From an uncultured Clostridia bacterium (lineage in GTDB: Bacteria > Bacillota > Clostridia > TANB77 > CAG-508), in contig CATJWN010000040.1 of NCBI GenBank assembly GCA_949745595.1, positions 26,801 through 90,800 of the forward strand: DNA of 64,000 nucleotides. The letters are read 5' to 3'. Every line of letters begins with the position of its first letter. Positions within the stretch are counted from its first letter, which is position 1. Shown in pieces: positions 48,228-58,391 of this stretch. Both the position numbers and the translations under genes were made by a program. Below the pieces are notes generated by a model, which saw only the letters and a list, made by a program, of their open reading frames with translations, made no database searches and was not told the origin of the DNA.

Positions 48228-48764
48228 TTACCCTTTTTTCTTTCTGTCTGCAACTTCAAATGCAAAATATTGTTTATTAGGTTTCAGTTTACACTTTCCC
48301 TTTACTTCATTTGTTTCATCATCAAAATATAATGTTGGTTTTATTTCTTCTGTAGTTTCTGGATCAATTATAGAAATTGGTCGTTTCATATTTGGTGTAT
48401 ATTCAAATTCCTTAAACTCAGTTTCTTCTTCATTATATATTGAACTGCATTTTATAGGAATTGGCTTTCTTGATATCTTAACTGTGTCATAATCCAAAAA
48501 TCCCATATTAACAACAACTCTTTCTTTCGCAAAAGAAAGAATGACTAAAGGATTTCCTTCGGGTGCTGGGTTTTCAACAAAAAATGTCTTCTTTTTATTT
48601 TTCCCAACAAACTCCTCTGAAAAGCCAAGCCTTTCAACTGTATATTTAGGAGAAGTCTTTAAATATTCTTTCTCAGTTCTATTAACTTGATAAATAACAG
48701 TGCTTGTACCTTGTGGTTCCGTTATACTGAAAAATTTTCCTTGTAAATTGTTTTCTTCTTCCAT
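48228..48764 (-). CDS. Hypothetical protein of the virD4 operon
   Basis: A 178-residue soluble protein, predicted mainly beta, with an acidic start and a Lys-rich end (VADRKKKG). No motif recognised. Nineteen bases separate it from the next gene. Together with 47825 and virD4 it forms an apparent three-gene unit. Confidence 0.5.
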   Translation of the reverse strand: MEEENNLQGKFFSITEPQGTSTVIYQVNRTEKEYLKTSPKYTVERLGFSEEFVGKNKKKTFFVENPAPEGNPLVILSFAKERVVVNMGFLDYDTVKISRKPIPIKCSSIYNEEETEFKEFEYTPNMKRPISIIDPETTEEIKPTLYFDDETNEVKGKCKLKPNKQYFAFEVADRKKKG

Positions 48765-48868
48765 TAGTTTTTATACACCCCTTTATACATTATTTTACAA
48801 TGTACGTCTTTCGTATGATATCACTAAATTATTATATCGCATCGCACATCATCTGTCAACAATATTTT

Positions 48869-49750
48869 TTAGTTTATGTTAACTTTTCTCGGATTAAATT
48901 TTGAAATTTGTTTAAGTTCACTAAATAGCTCTTTCTCTCTTTCCGTAAACTCCTTGGGCATTAATATCCTTGCTTCTAAAATTAAACTGCCTCTTCCACC
49001 TTTGCCATCTTTGTAACCTCTGTTTTCAATACTAATAATTTCACCTGAACAAATCCCTGCTGGTATATATACAGAAATATCTTCGTTAATCCCATTTATC
49101 TTTATTTTTGTTCCTAATGCTGCTTCCCAAGGCGTTAAGTATAATAATTTTCTAATATTATATCCTTCTAAAGAAAACTCTTCATCATTTTTAATTTTCA
49201 CTCTTATAAGTAAATCACCATTTTTGCCACCATTTTTACCAGGCTTACCTTGTCCCATAATTCTAATTTTCTCATTAGGTCTAATTCCTTGTGGGACATC
49301 AACATTTATTGTTTTTAAAGATCCATCTACCGTACGGAGTGATATACTTTTTTTTGCACCTCTAAAAGCTTCTTCTAATCTAAGATTAAGCTCTGTTTCT
49401 ACATTTTCCCCTTTGACTGCAACTTTAGCATTTATTTTTTCTGTTTTCTCTTCTGCCACATTTCCAAAAAAGATAGTGAAAAAATCACCTTTTGGAGTAT
49501 ATTGATAAGAAGAGTTTTTGTTTCCTATATTTCTATTCCAAATTCTATCATATCTTTTCTTACTAGTAGGCTCTGATAAAATCTTATACGCCTCATTTAT
49601 ATCTTTAAAGCGTTCTTCACAATTTTTATTGCCTACATTAACGTCTGGATGATACTTTTTTGCTTGTTCTCTATATGCAATTTTTATTTCATTTATAGTT
49701 ACTTTATTCGTTTCTAAATTCAATATTTTATAGTAGTCTTTAAAAATCAT
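48869..49750 (-). CDS. DnaJ-type co-chaperone without zinc finger (CbpA-like)
   Basis: Hsp70 co-chaperone of 293 residues. J domain at about 4-65 with the HPD motif (KKYHPDVN), a short linker, then the DnaJ C-terminal domain (VETELNLRLEEAFRGAKKSI..., GDLLIRVKIKNDEEF). The four-repeat cysteine zinc finger and a typical Gly/Phe region are missing, as in CbpA/class II proteins. GGAGGA before the ATG. Confidence 0.88.
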   Translation of the reverse strand: MIFKDYYKILNLETNKVTINEIKIAYREQAKKYHPDVNVGNKNCEERFKDINEAYKILSEPTSKKRYDRIWNRNIGNKNSSYQYTPKGDFFTIFFGNVAEEKTEKINAKVAVKGENVETELNLRLEEAFRGAKKSISLRTVDGSLKTINVDVPQGIRPNEKIRIMGQGKPGKNGGKNGDLLIRVKIKNDEEFSLEGYNIRKLLYLTPWEAALGTKIKINGINEDISVYIPAGICSGEIISIENRGYKDGKGGRGSLILEARILMPKEFTEREKELFSELKQISKFNPRKVNIN

Positions 49751-49845
49751 TTAAACATCCTCCGAACTTTGTAAAAATTCAAATTGATTATATCACGTTC
49801 GCTAAAGTTTGTGAAGTAAAATTTAAGATTTTTTTGCAAAAAATA

Positions 49846-49873
49846 GTACGGAAAAAAGCTTTTCCCGTACTTC
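49846..49873 (-). terminator. Terminator of the yqeK-ddl-murF group
   Basis: GTACGG...CCCGTAC stem with one bulge and A/T flanks, immediately after yqeK. Confidence 0.7.
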
Positions 49874-49882
49874 ATTATTTAT

Positions 49883-50440
49883 CTATTTTAACATATCATT
49901 ATAAGCATCAATAGAAGCAATATCAAGCTGTCTTCTTTCTTCTAGCATAAACTTTATATTTTCACTAAGTGCATATAAATACGCTTCATCTAAGTTTTCT
50001 TTTCCAATTTCATAAGCCTTTTTAGATTCAACAAAAGTTCTATCTTCTTCACAAAAATCTGCTAGATATAAAATCTTATCAAGTTTTGACATACCTGCTT
50101 TTGCAGTAGAGTGAAAACTTATAGCATCACACATATCCTCTGAAAAGCCAAACCTTTTTTCACATATTACGGCACCATGCTTTGCATGTATTAGAGAGGT
50201 ATGCTGCTTTTCGAATTCATTTAAAATTACTCCGTCTTTTTCTGCCTCTTCTACTCTTTTAGCTTTTGGAATTTCTTTCGCAATATCATGTGCAATACCA
50301 ACTAATCTTGCTTTTTCCACGTCTTCGTCATAAAGCTTTGCAAATTCTACACATCTTTCCATAACCTTTTCAGAATGTCTAAATCTTTTCTCAGATAATG
50401 TGTTTTTAACTACTTCATATACTTCTTCAAAACTTTTCAT
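49883..50440 (-). CDS. yqeK: HD-domain diadenosine tetraphosphatase YqeK
   Basis: A 185-residue HD hydrolase that splits Ap4A into two ADP in this family. Metal-site residues appear as RHSEKV, GIAHDIAKE (HD), HAKHGAV and SFHST. It overlaps the end of ddl by one base. The usual partners nadD and rsfS are not next to it, so here it belongs to a cell-wall gene group. Confidence 0.85.
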   Translation of the reverse strand: MKSFEEVYEVVKNTLSEKRFRHSEKVMERCVEFAKLYDEDVEKARLVGIAHDIAKEIPKAKRVEEAEKDGVILNEFEKQHTSLIHAKHGAVICEKRFGFSEDMCDAISFHSTAKAGMSKLDKILYLADFCEEDRTFVESKKAYEIGKENLDEAYLYALSENIKFMLEERRQLDIASIDAYNDMLK

Positions 50441-51687
50441 TATTTTTTGCTTCCTTTTACTCCACCTTGCATTGCTAAAATATTTTGATCATAAGAGAAA
50501 GTTAAACTTTGTCTCTCACGATATCTCTTAAGTGCTATATCAATTGCTTGATCTAGTTTTTCCTCAAATGATTTTCCACTTGCTTCCCATAAATAGAAAG
50601 AAAGTGCACCAGGTATTGTATTAATTTCATTTATATATACTTTACCAGTTTTATTATCCATTAAAAAGTCTACTCTTGAAAATCCACTACATCCTAAAGT
50701 TTTAAATGCTGCTTTAGTTAATTCTTGAATTTCCTCTGATTTTTCTTTACTTATATCAGCTGGTATTTTCTTATTTGTGAAATTTCCATCAGAACTTCCC
50801 GATGTCTTACCGCCTGACTTCATACCCGCTGTTTTTACCGCTCCAGCCTTTTCTCCGCCTATCGTGCCGCCTTTAGTTTTTCCATCACCTATATATTTAT
50901 CTGCATAACTTAAGATTTCGTCTGTAAAAATAGGTTCTTCACAAATAGACGTCTCACTGTCTGATAAATTTCCTATAACTGCGCAATTAATCTCTTTTAA
51001 GTCAGTTACTGCTTGCTCGATAATGACTCTATCAGCAAATTCCATAGCAAAATCAATAGCTTCTTCAAGCTCTGCCTTATTATCTGCCTTCTTTATTCCA
51101 ACACTAGAACCTAAATTTCCCGGTTTTACAATAACAGGATATTCTAATTTTTCTTCTATTTCTTTTAGTATTTTTTCCTCGTCTTTTATGTAATCCATAG
51201 CATAAAAATCAACAAAATCAACAACTGGAAGTCCACTGCCTCTTAGCACCTTCTTTTGCATAATCTTATCCATGCCAATGCTTGAACCCATAATATCTGG
51301 TCCAACATATGGTAAGTCTAGTAAATTTAAAAATCCTGCTAATGTTCCGTCTTCGCAATTAGTTCCATGTACTATTGGAAAAGCAACATCAATAGTATTT
51401 ATAACATTTTTTCCAAATAGTGTTGCTGGACATCTTACTACTTGCACTTCGTTCTCTGTCTTTACTACTGCTACTTTATAGCATCTTTTTAATAATACAT
51501 CCATATCTCTAAATGAATATAAATCTAGTAAATCATCTCCTGTATACATTATGCCGTCTTTTGCAATATATATAGGTACTACCTCGTATTTCTCTGGATT
51601 TAAGCTATCTATAGCTTGATGCATTGTAATTACTGATACCTCGTGTTCAACTGATTTTCCACCAAAAAACACTCCAACTTTAATCAT
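50440..51687 (-). CDS. ddl: D-alanine--D-alanine ligase with Gly-rich insertion
   Basis: Makes D-Ala-D-Ala for peptidoglycan. The 415-residue ATP-grasp protein has the N-terminal FFGGKSVEHEVS, VVKPGNLGSSVGIKK-type nucleotide site (seen as VIVKPGNLGSSVG), VDFLMDNKTGKVYINEINTIPG with the metal ligands, and family end. It is longer than most Ddl proteins. The extra length is partly a Gly/Lys/Ser-rich stretch at about residues 270-305, where the flexible lid loop normally lies (the YADKYI...KIPADIS interval). Its DNA is richer in G and C than the flanks. It starts 16 bases after murF. Confidence 0.92.
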   Translation of the reverse strand: MIKVGVFFGGKSVEHEVSVITMHQAIDSLNPEKYEVVPIYIAKDGIMYTGDDLLDLYSFRDMDVLLKRCYKVAVVKTENEVQVVRCPATLFGKNVINTIDVAFPIVHGTNCEDGTLAGFLNLLDLPYVGPDIMGSSIGMDKIMQKKVLRGSGLPVVDFVDFYAMDYIKDEEKILKEIEEKLEYPVIVKPGNLGSSVGIKKADNKAELEEAIDFAMEFADRVIIEQAVTDLKEINCAVIGNLSDSETSICEEPIFTDEILSYADKYIGDGKTKGGTIGGEKAGAVKTAGMKSGGKTSGSSDGNFTNKKIPADISKEKSEEIQELTKAAFKTLGCSGFSRVDFLMDNKTGKVYINEINTIPGALSFYLWEASGKSFEEKLDQAIDIALKRYRERQSLTFSYDQNILAMQGGVKGSKK

Positions 51688-51702
51688 TTTCTATTCCCCC
51701 TT

Positions 51703-53296
51703 TTATAGGTAATTATCTGGTAAATCATTTTCTAATAGTATAACACTAGTAGAATCCATAACCTGATTCATTTTGGCTAAAGCTTCTTCTAAATCTTTAG
51801 CAATAAATATTTTTTCTTCCGAATAATTTTTTTCCTTTAGACCAGCAAATATCGGCTCAGCTGGTTTCTTGCCAACAAGTATTGCATAATCGCAACAACT
51901 TGCTGCAGCTTTTCCAAGTTCCTTATTTATCTCAAAAGCTTTATCACCTAAGTCTACAATACCGTGGTGTTATTAAAATTCTCTTTCTGTTTTTGAAATT
52001 CTTAAGAACTTCAAGTGCCATTTTAGCACCCCTAATATTTGAATTATATGCATCATCTATAATAATGCTACCATTTGGATTTGGTTTTAACTCTAATCTA
52101 TGTGTAACTGGCTTAATATACTTTGCTCCAGTTTTAATTTGCTCTTCTGTTAATCCAAGTTTATCAGCTACTGCAACTGCTCCTACTATGTTCAAAATAT
52201 TTAGATTACCTAATAATTTTGTTTTAATTGAGATAGGCTCTTTACCCGGAATAACTACATCAAAATTTGAACCCCTCTCAGTTATTTCAATATTAGTTGC
52301 ATAATAGTCCGCCTCTTTACTCAAACCATATCTAACCATATTCTTAGTTATTTTTGAATTTTTAATATTTTCATCTTCCCAGTTTACAAAAGCTATTCCT
52401 TTATCCTCAGGCAAACTATCCACAAGCTCTAATTTTGTTTTTCTAATATTCTCTAGACTTTTAAAAGTCTCTAAATGTTGCTCACCAATAGCTGTAATAA
52501 TGGCATAATTAGGATGTACAATATCACAAATTTCTTTGATATCTCCAACATACTTTGCTCCCATCTCACAGACAAATAAATTATCTGTTCTTGAAAGTTT
52601 TTCATTAACAGTTCTTACAACCCCCATAGTTGTGTTATAACTTTCTGGTGTCATTAAAGTATTATATTTCTGTGAAAGTATAGTATTTACAATATGTTTT
52701 GTACTGGTCTTGCCATAACTTCCAGTAATGCCAACTACTTCTAAACCTTTTATACTCTTTAAATTTTGAGTAGCTTTCCTACAAAATCCCGCTCTTATGG
52801 CTTTTTCTATTGGTCTATTTATTAAATTTACAATATATACAAATACGTAAGCAAAAATTGCACATATATTAAGTATAAGAACTACATTACGTGCTGAAAT
52901 ATAGAATATTGCTGCAATTATAATAGCATAAGTTACTGCCATTCTTTTTATTCTTGCTGTAACTACAAAAGGCTTTTTCTCTTTAGGTCTTTTTGATGTA
53001 AGTATAAGTGTTAAATAAGCAACAACGTTAAGTAAGCTACCTAAATCCCAATTGAAAAAAATCATAACAATCACTGGAATAACAAGAAGTCCAATAGTTT
53101 TTATATCAAAAATTGTTTTTATATTATTCTTCATCCAAGCTAAATATCTATCATTATAATAATTCTCTAATTGTAATATATGTAAGCCATGACGGTTTTT
53201 CTTATAGAAATATATTGCAAAAGGTAAACACTGTAATAATACGTATTGTAATATTGCAATCATACATTCTGTATTTATTCTCATATAATTTATCAT
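51703..53296 (-). CDS. murF: MurF ligase with N-terminal membrane region, one CGG +1 recoding site
   Basis: Adds D-Ala-D-Ala to the UDP-MurNAc tripeptide, an essential cell-wall step. The joined protein is about 530 residues. The first 160 are mostly membrane helices, a form seen in some Clostridia. The Mur ligase core follows, with P-loop GITGSYGKTST near 197, NTTMGVVRTVNE, EMGA and the C-terminal HRLELKPN...IDDAYNSN region. CGGT at 51961 lies after ILITP; skipping the C gives TPGIVDLG and the last 86 residues, completing the C-terminal domain and filling the gap before ddl. An essential gene in this state is strong evidence that recoding is real. Confidence 0.92.
51961..51964 (-). other. 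CGGT +1 recoding site in murF
   Basis: In-frame CGG after CCA; stop five codons later. Skipping the C gives Thr-Pro-Gly-Ile-Val, the conserved start of the last MurF segment. Confidence 0.92.
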
Positions 53297-53319
53297 TTCC
53301 TTCCTATACTTAATTGTAA

Positions 53320-54099
53320 CTATTTTTCAACTTGTATATCATTTTTAAAAAATTCATTAAGTACTACATTAACATTTTGAATATTCTCTAAATATGCAAA
53401 ATGACTGCCACCGACATACTTTACAAGTCCTGCGTCTGGAATTAGTTTTTCCATAAGTAGACCATCTGACAACGGTGTTGCTTCGTCATTTGTTCCCCAT
53501 ATCAAAAGCGTTGGCGCTTTTATATTAGGAAGCAAAGGTTTAACATCTTCATTTAATATCGTTTTCATAGTCTCTTTTAGAACTACTGGTGAAGCCTTAT
53601 AATCACTTGAGCCTACTGAATTCAAAAGTTTCTCTTTAAAATCTTTAACTACTGAAACATTTGGCAATAAATTTAAAGCAAATTTCCCACATTTTACAAA
53701 TCCTATTTTAGCATAATAATTCATACTATGTTTTGGAACTATACCTGCACTATCAATAAGCACAACTTTTCTAGGACTTATTAAACCTCTTCCAACTGCA
53801 TTTATTATAGTTCTTCCACCATTTGAATGTCCAATTAAAATAGGATTTTTAACTTCTAATTTCTCTACTAATTCTGCTAAAAAGTCTCCAAAATCATTAC
53901 TAGTTAGTGGATGTTCTGGAAGATCACTTTTACCAAAGCCTACAACATCAATTAAATAAACTTTAAAATTTGCTTTCAATCCTTCTGCAATTGGTCTCAT
54001 AGTTTCTAAATCTGTAAGCCAACCATGTAAAATAATCACAGGATAACCTTGCCCACAAACTTCATAATTTATGTTCCAGTCCTTTACTTTGATTTGCAC
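53320..54099 (-). CDS. Alpha/beta-hydrolase
   Basis: A 259-residue hydrolase with the oxyanion loop VIILHGWLTD, nucleophile Ser in IGHSNGGR, acid in LIWGTNDEATP and His in GGSHFAYLE, a complete triad. Substrate unknown; the family includes esterases and lipases. It sits between ypeB and murF in the same direction. Confidence 0.88.
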   Translation of the reverse strand: MQIKVKDWNINYEVCGQGYPVIILHGWLTDLETMRPIAEGLKANFKVYLIDVVGFGKSDLPEHPLTSNDFGDFLAELVEKLEVKNPILIGHSNGGRTIINAVGRGLISPRKVVLIDSAGIVPKHSMNYYAKIGFVKCGKFALNLLPNVSVVKDFKEKLLNSVGSSDYKASPVVLKETMKTILNEDVKPLLPNIKAPTLLIWGTNDEATPLSDGLLMEKLIPDAGLVKYVGGSHFAYLENIQNVNVVLNEFFKNDIQVEK

Positions 54100-54239
54100 T
54101 TTTCTTCTCCTTTATATGTATAGTTATCCACAATCTGTCGTAAATTGTGAATAACCTTACTATAATTTATTCAAATTTCTAGTTTTTGCTACCAATATAA
54201 TATACCATTTCCCTAAGGTTTGCAAGTACAAACTATAAT

Positions 54240-55581
54240 TTATGTCGTAAGCGTTCCTCCTGGTGTATTTAATATAACAAGTATATCTTCCTCTCTACCA
54301 GTTTCCACATTTACATAAACTAAAAATTCTTTGTCGTTTACTTTGCCTTGAAATTCATAACATAAAATTTCACTTTTCCATTTTGTCGGAATAACTGCTT
54401 TCCTTTCTGAAGTAATTTCTAAATTTTCATTTATATTTTCTCTAGCTTCCTCTAAAGAAATCTGTTCCTCTACTAATTCCCTTTCAGTATGTGAATTCAA
54501 GTATCCTGTTGTCTCAATGCCAAGAATTTCTCCATCATCTAATGCAACTTTTACCTTTATTAAATCTGGATACATTATCACACCCTCTTGCTCATAAGCA
54601 TAATTTATTGTAACAATATTTTCTTCTTTCATATAATAAGTTTCTTTCATATTAGTAAATTCATGTGTCTCTAAAAATTCCTTTGCCTTTTCTCCTGCCT
54701 CTTCTTGTGAAATCTTATTTTCTTCAACTTTTCTATCTAATGACGCATATATTATATGTCCACCTTTTTTTGATATTGCTACATTTGCACCTTTTTCCTC
54801 TGCAAAATCTATAGAAAAATCGTAATATGGAATTTGTGCATTTTTAATAAGTCCATTGCTTGTAAAATTTACTATTTTTCCGCACAAAAACTTCTTTAGC
54901 AATTTTCTTTGCGTCTTCCTCTGAAATATATTCACCCGTAAGACCTTTCTTCTCAATTTTTTCTACGTGATCAGAATATGCACCATCATAAATTAGTCCT
55001 TCATATTCATTTAAGTTGCTATCTAAATTTTGGAACATATCTACATTAGCTACAGCCTGAGCAAATTGATTTGTAGGAGCTATATTCTCCCAGTTCCAAA
55101 ATTCATTATTTAGTTCATTTGATAAAGTATTTAAAGTATTTTCTAAATCTAAAGCAAATCTATGAAAAGTTTCTAAGTTATCAAAATCTTCTGGTGTTAG
55201 CTCCTCTTGTCTTATATTTTTCTTAGAAATCGTATAAGAGTAATCACTTACTTGATTTAAAAATTTCGAAGTCTGCATAAGTGCATCATTAGTTAAAGGA
55301 ATTTGTGATAGATATGCACTTGCTAAATTAGAATCTCTCCAAATTTGCACTAACGTATCAGCAGAATACTCTGGTGTCTTTGAAATCATCGCCTTTGCTA
55401 AGTAATTTTCCACATTATTCACATAATTTACTACATTTGAAAATGCCTCATTATATGTGTTAAGTCTTGTGTTAATATACTGTTCTCTAAGTACATACGC
55501 ATAATATCCAGTTATTATCATTAATAAAAACAAAACTATTATTATTGCTGTTTTAAAATTTTCTTGTAAAAATCTTCTCAT
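54240..55581 (-). CDS. ypeB: Germination protein YpeB, one CGG +1 recoding site
   Basis: Spore-coat/cortex protein needed in Bacillus for stability and placement of the lytic enzyme SleB. The joined protein is about 446 residues, close to the family length. It has an N-terminal membrane helix (about 10-30), a long helical YpeB domain, and two to three PepSY-like repeats in the C-terminal half. CGGA at 54879 lies after VFV; skipping the C gives EVFVGKIVNF and opens the C-terminal 214 codons. No sleB is next to it. Its presence suggests the organism makes spores. Confidence 0.9.
54879..54882 (-). other. CGGA +1 recoding site in ypeB
   Basis: In-frame CGG after GTG. Skipping the C gives Phe-Val-Gly-Lys and joins the two halves of YpeB. 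Confidence 0.9.
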
Positions 55582-55716
55582 TTTCTTAGTTCTCCTTAAA
55601 TTTTATATTTTTATTTTTTCCTTAAACTCTTAAAATATACTTATTTTTCCAGTGACTATTTATTTATTTCTAATTTAATGATATAATGTACATACAATAT
55701 TAAAAGAGGTACTTAT

Positions 55717-56842
55717 ATGAAAAATATTTTAATTTTCTATGGTTCATATGGCGGTGGACATTTGTCTGCTGCAAAATCTATCAAAAATTATTTAGAAGCT
55801 AATTATCCTGACATCAAAGTTGCTATGATAGACTGTATCGAATATATTAATAAATACGTAAATAAAGTCACTACTGGTGCTTACAAAGAGATGGCAAAAA
55901 AGGCTCCTTGGGCTTGGAAGCAACTTTATAAAGATTCAAAAGATGGAGCACTTGCTAAAATCTCTACCACTTCAAATAAAGTAATGGCTCACAAATTAAA
56001 TGTATACATAGAAGAATTTGCACCAGATTTAATTATTTCTACCCACCCATTTAGTACACAAATGTGTGGATTTTTAAAGAAAAAAGACAAATTACATTGT
56101 AAACTTGCAACTATACTTACAGACTTTCAAATTCATGAACAATGGTTAGAATTTTCTGAATATCAAGATTATTTCTTTGTTTCAAATGAACAAATGAGAA
56201 CTGATATGGTGAATGCAGGTATAAATGGTACAAAAGTATATGTTACTGGTATACCTGTTTCTGAAAAATTTTTAGGAAATTACGATAGAACAGAAGTCTG
56301 TAGAGAATTTGATTTAAATCCTGATAATGAAGTTGTTCTGTTCTTTGCTGGTGGAGAATTCGGACTTGGTAGAAGCACAACTATTTTAATGCTTAAAGCT
56401 TTAATTCGTTTATTTTCTAAGCTACAAGTAGTTGCAATCTCAGGCAGAAATCCAAAAATGAATGAAAAATTTAAAAATCTAGTAAAATCCACTGAAAGCG
56501 CAGATAGAATTAAAATTGTCGAATTTACCAATAAAGTTCCTGAACTTATGTCTATTTCAAAATTTGTTATAACAAAACCCGGTGGACTAACTATAACAGA
56601 AGCTTTAACTTCAAATTTGCCAATACTTATTATGAATCCTATCCCTCGGTCAAGAAGAAGAAAATGCAAGTTTTCTTGAAGAGAATGGCGCCGGTATTTG
56701 GATAAAAAAACGTGATAATGTTGCAAGACATTTAAAAAATCTATATAGACATCCAGAATTATTAGAAAATATGAAAAAAGCTTCCGAAAGTCTATCAAGA
56801 CCAAATTCAACTAAAAATATTTGTAAAACGCTACTACAATAG
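55717..56842 (+). CDS. MGDG-synthase-type glycosyltransferase, one CGG +1 recoding site
   Basis: Transfers a sugar from a nucleotide donor to diacylglycerol (UgtP/MGDG-synthase family), making membrane glycolipids or lipoteichoic-acid anchors. The joined protein is about 374 residues. It has the N-terminal GSYGGGHLSAAKSI, a central VTGIPVSEKF and the donor-site region KPGGLTITEAL. CGGT at 56647 interrupts NPIP-GQEEENA, one of the most conserved blocks of the family; skipping the C restores it exactly. A TATAAT -10 lies at 55682-55687. The stop codon is inside the terminator hairpin. Confidence 0.93.
56647..56650 (+). other. CGGT +1 recoding site in the glycosyltransferase
   Basis: In-frame CGG after CCT. 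Skipping the C restores the conserved Pro-Ile-Pro-Gly-Gln-Glu-Glu block. Confidence 0.93.
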
Positions 56843-56853
56843 TAGCGTTTTTG
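56825..56853 (+). terminator. Terminator overlapping the glycosyltransferase stop codon
   Basis: AAAACGCTACT-ACAAT-AGTAGCGTTTT, a perfect 11-bp stem with T-tail; the TAG stop at 56840 is in it. That the +1 frame stops here, and the 0 frame does not, supports the recoded reading. Confidence 0.85.
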
Positions 56854-56927
56854 TTACATAAATGTAATTGCTTTTAAAAGCTTTATATAATACAATAAAA
56901 TTAGATTATTACACAAAGGAGAAGATT

Positions 56928-58365
56928 ATGGGATTATTCGACATATTTCGCAAAAATAAAAATGCTACAACCCTACCTAGTGGGCTAACTCCTGAAAAAG
57001 GAGCTACTCAACCACTTCAAGATGGTTTAGCACAATATAAAATAAATTATGATATACAAAATCCTATTTCAAGACCACCAATTGATGCACGGAAAAGAAG
57101 CTAATTGGATTTTAATTCCTGGCTCTAAAACAGTTGTACTTCCAGAAACTGACGAACAAACTGGTGATATTATTATCAAATTAAAAAGACAATCTATGTC
57201 AGGAGAAATGGTAGAACTTGGAACAATGTTAGAGCGAGTTGATAAAGATACTTTCAAATATATCGTAACTACTCTAGATAGTGAATTAGATAGGCCTAGA
57301 GAAAAAGGCGGATCAAACCCTCATACTTTATCACAACTTAGAGAAATAGCTAAAAGAGAAATAGAAAAATTAGCTAAAGAAAAAGATATTACCTTAACAC
57401 CAGAATTTTATAATGTACTTGATAATATAAATGTAAAAACACAACTTATACTAAATCCTGAACTTCAAGTAAATTATGAAGACTTTGAAAAAAGCTTACC
57501 ACAATCTATTGATATAAGTCATATACCTTTAGATGAACTTATGCAATATGGAGAAGCTCTAGCTACTAGGCTTCAGGCATTAAAAAGCATAACTACACCA
57601 TCACAAACTATTCGCTATGAAGATTCTTTAATAAACTTCATGAAATCAAAAGAAAAAGATGCAAGCCCTGGTGCAATTCTTGGAATGTTAAAAGATGAAC
57701 AATGTGAAACTGTAGAAGGTATAATTAAAAGAAACACAATCTTAGAATGTGCTGAAACTGCTCAACGTGTTCAAAGCGAAGATAATTTGATATATTCTGC
57801 ATATTTAAAATTACAAGAAAGAAGAATTTTAACCAGACTACAAGAAGACTTACAAAGTCTACCAGCAGATGTAGAAACATCTAACAATGTTCAAGAAATG
57901 GTTTCTATGCTTGAAACTACAAAAATTAGGCCACATGATTCTACAAGTTCTACTCTATTGGAAGAAGCTGATATGAATAATGCAGTCTCTGGTTTTATGG
58001 CCGAAGTACTACAAGAAAATTCTGTATCTTCTTATATATCTGGCAGATTAAGAAAAGACTTGCTAATCAAAGCATTTATATCTAAACATCCTGAACTTGA
58101 ACATAGTAGCGAAGCTGCAGAATTCCTAACAAAAAGGATGCGCTCTTCTGGACAAGTAACAGATATTCCTAGTCAAGATTCATTAAGAACTTTTATAGAA
58201 ACTACAGACTATAAATCACCGCTTGATAATGAATCACAAAATTTCTTATTTTCTATTGCAAAAATGGAAGAACAACATATCGAGTCTTTCTATTCGCCAA
58301 TTATTCAAGCTTATAATAGATTTATTGGTAAAAATCAGCCAGATTTACAAATTGATGTAAAATAA
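56928..58365 (+). CDS. Hypothetical soluble protein, one CGG +1 recoding site
   Basis: Unrecognised 478-residue protein after recoding at 57090; the start MGLFDIFRKNKN follows AAAGGAGAAG. It has a short disordered N-terminal part, a small beta-rich unit (about 55-100), then an all-helical region with regular spacing (about 130-470). No membrane segment. Skipping the C gives PPIDAG-KEANWILIPG; the 0 frame ends after 58 codons. It has its own terminator. In general character it resembles the 27550 protein, but I see no clear sequence link. Confidence 0.68.
57090..57093 (+). other. CGGA +1 recoding site in the 56928 gene
   Basis: In-frame CGG after GCA; stop four codons on. Skipping the C gives Asp-Ala-Gly-Lys-Glu and opens more than 420 codons. 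Confidence 0.85.
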
Positions 58366-58391
58366 AAAATAAGCCAAACGGCTTATTTTTT
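58364..58391. terminator. Bidirectional terminator between the 56928 gene and recR
   Basis: AAAAATAAGCC-AAAC-GGCTTATTTTT between convergent genes. Confidence 0.88.
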
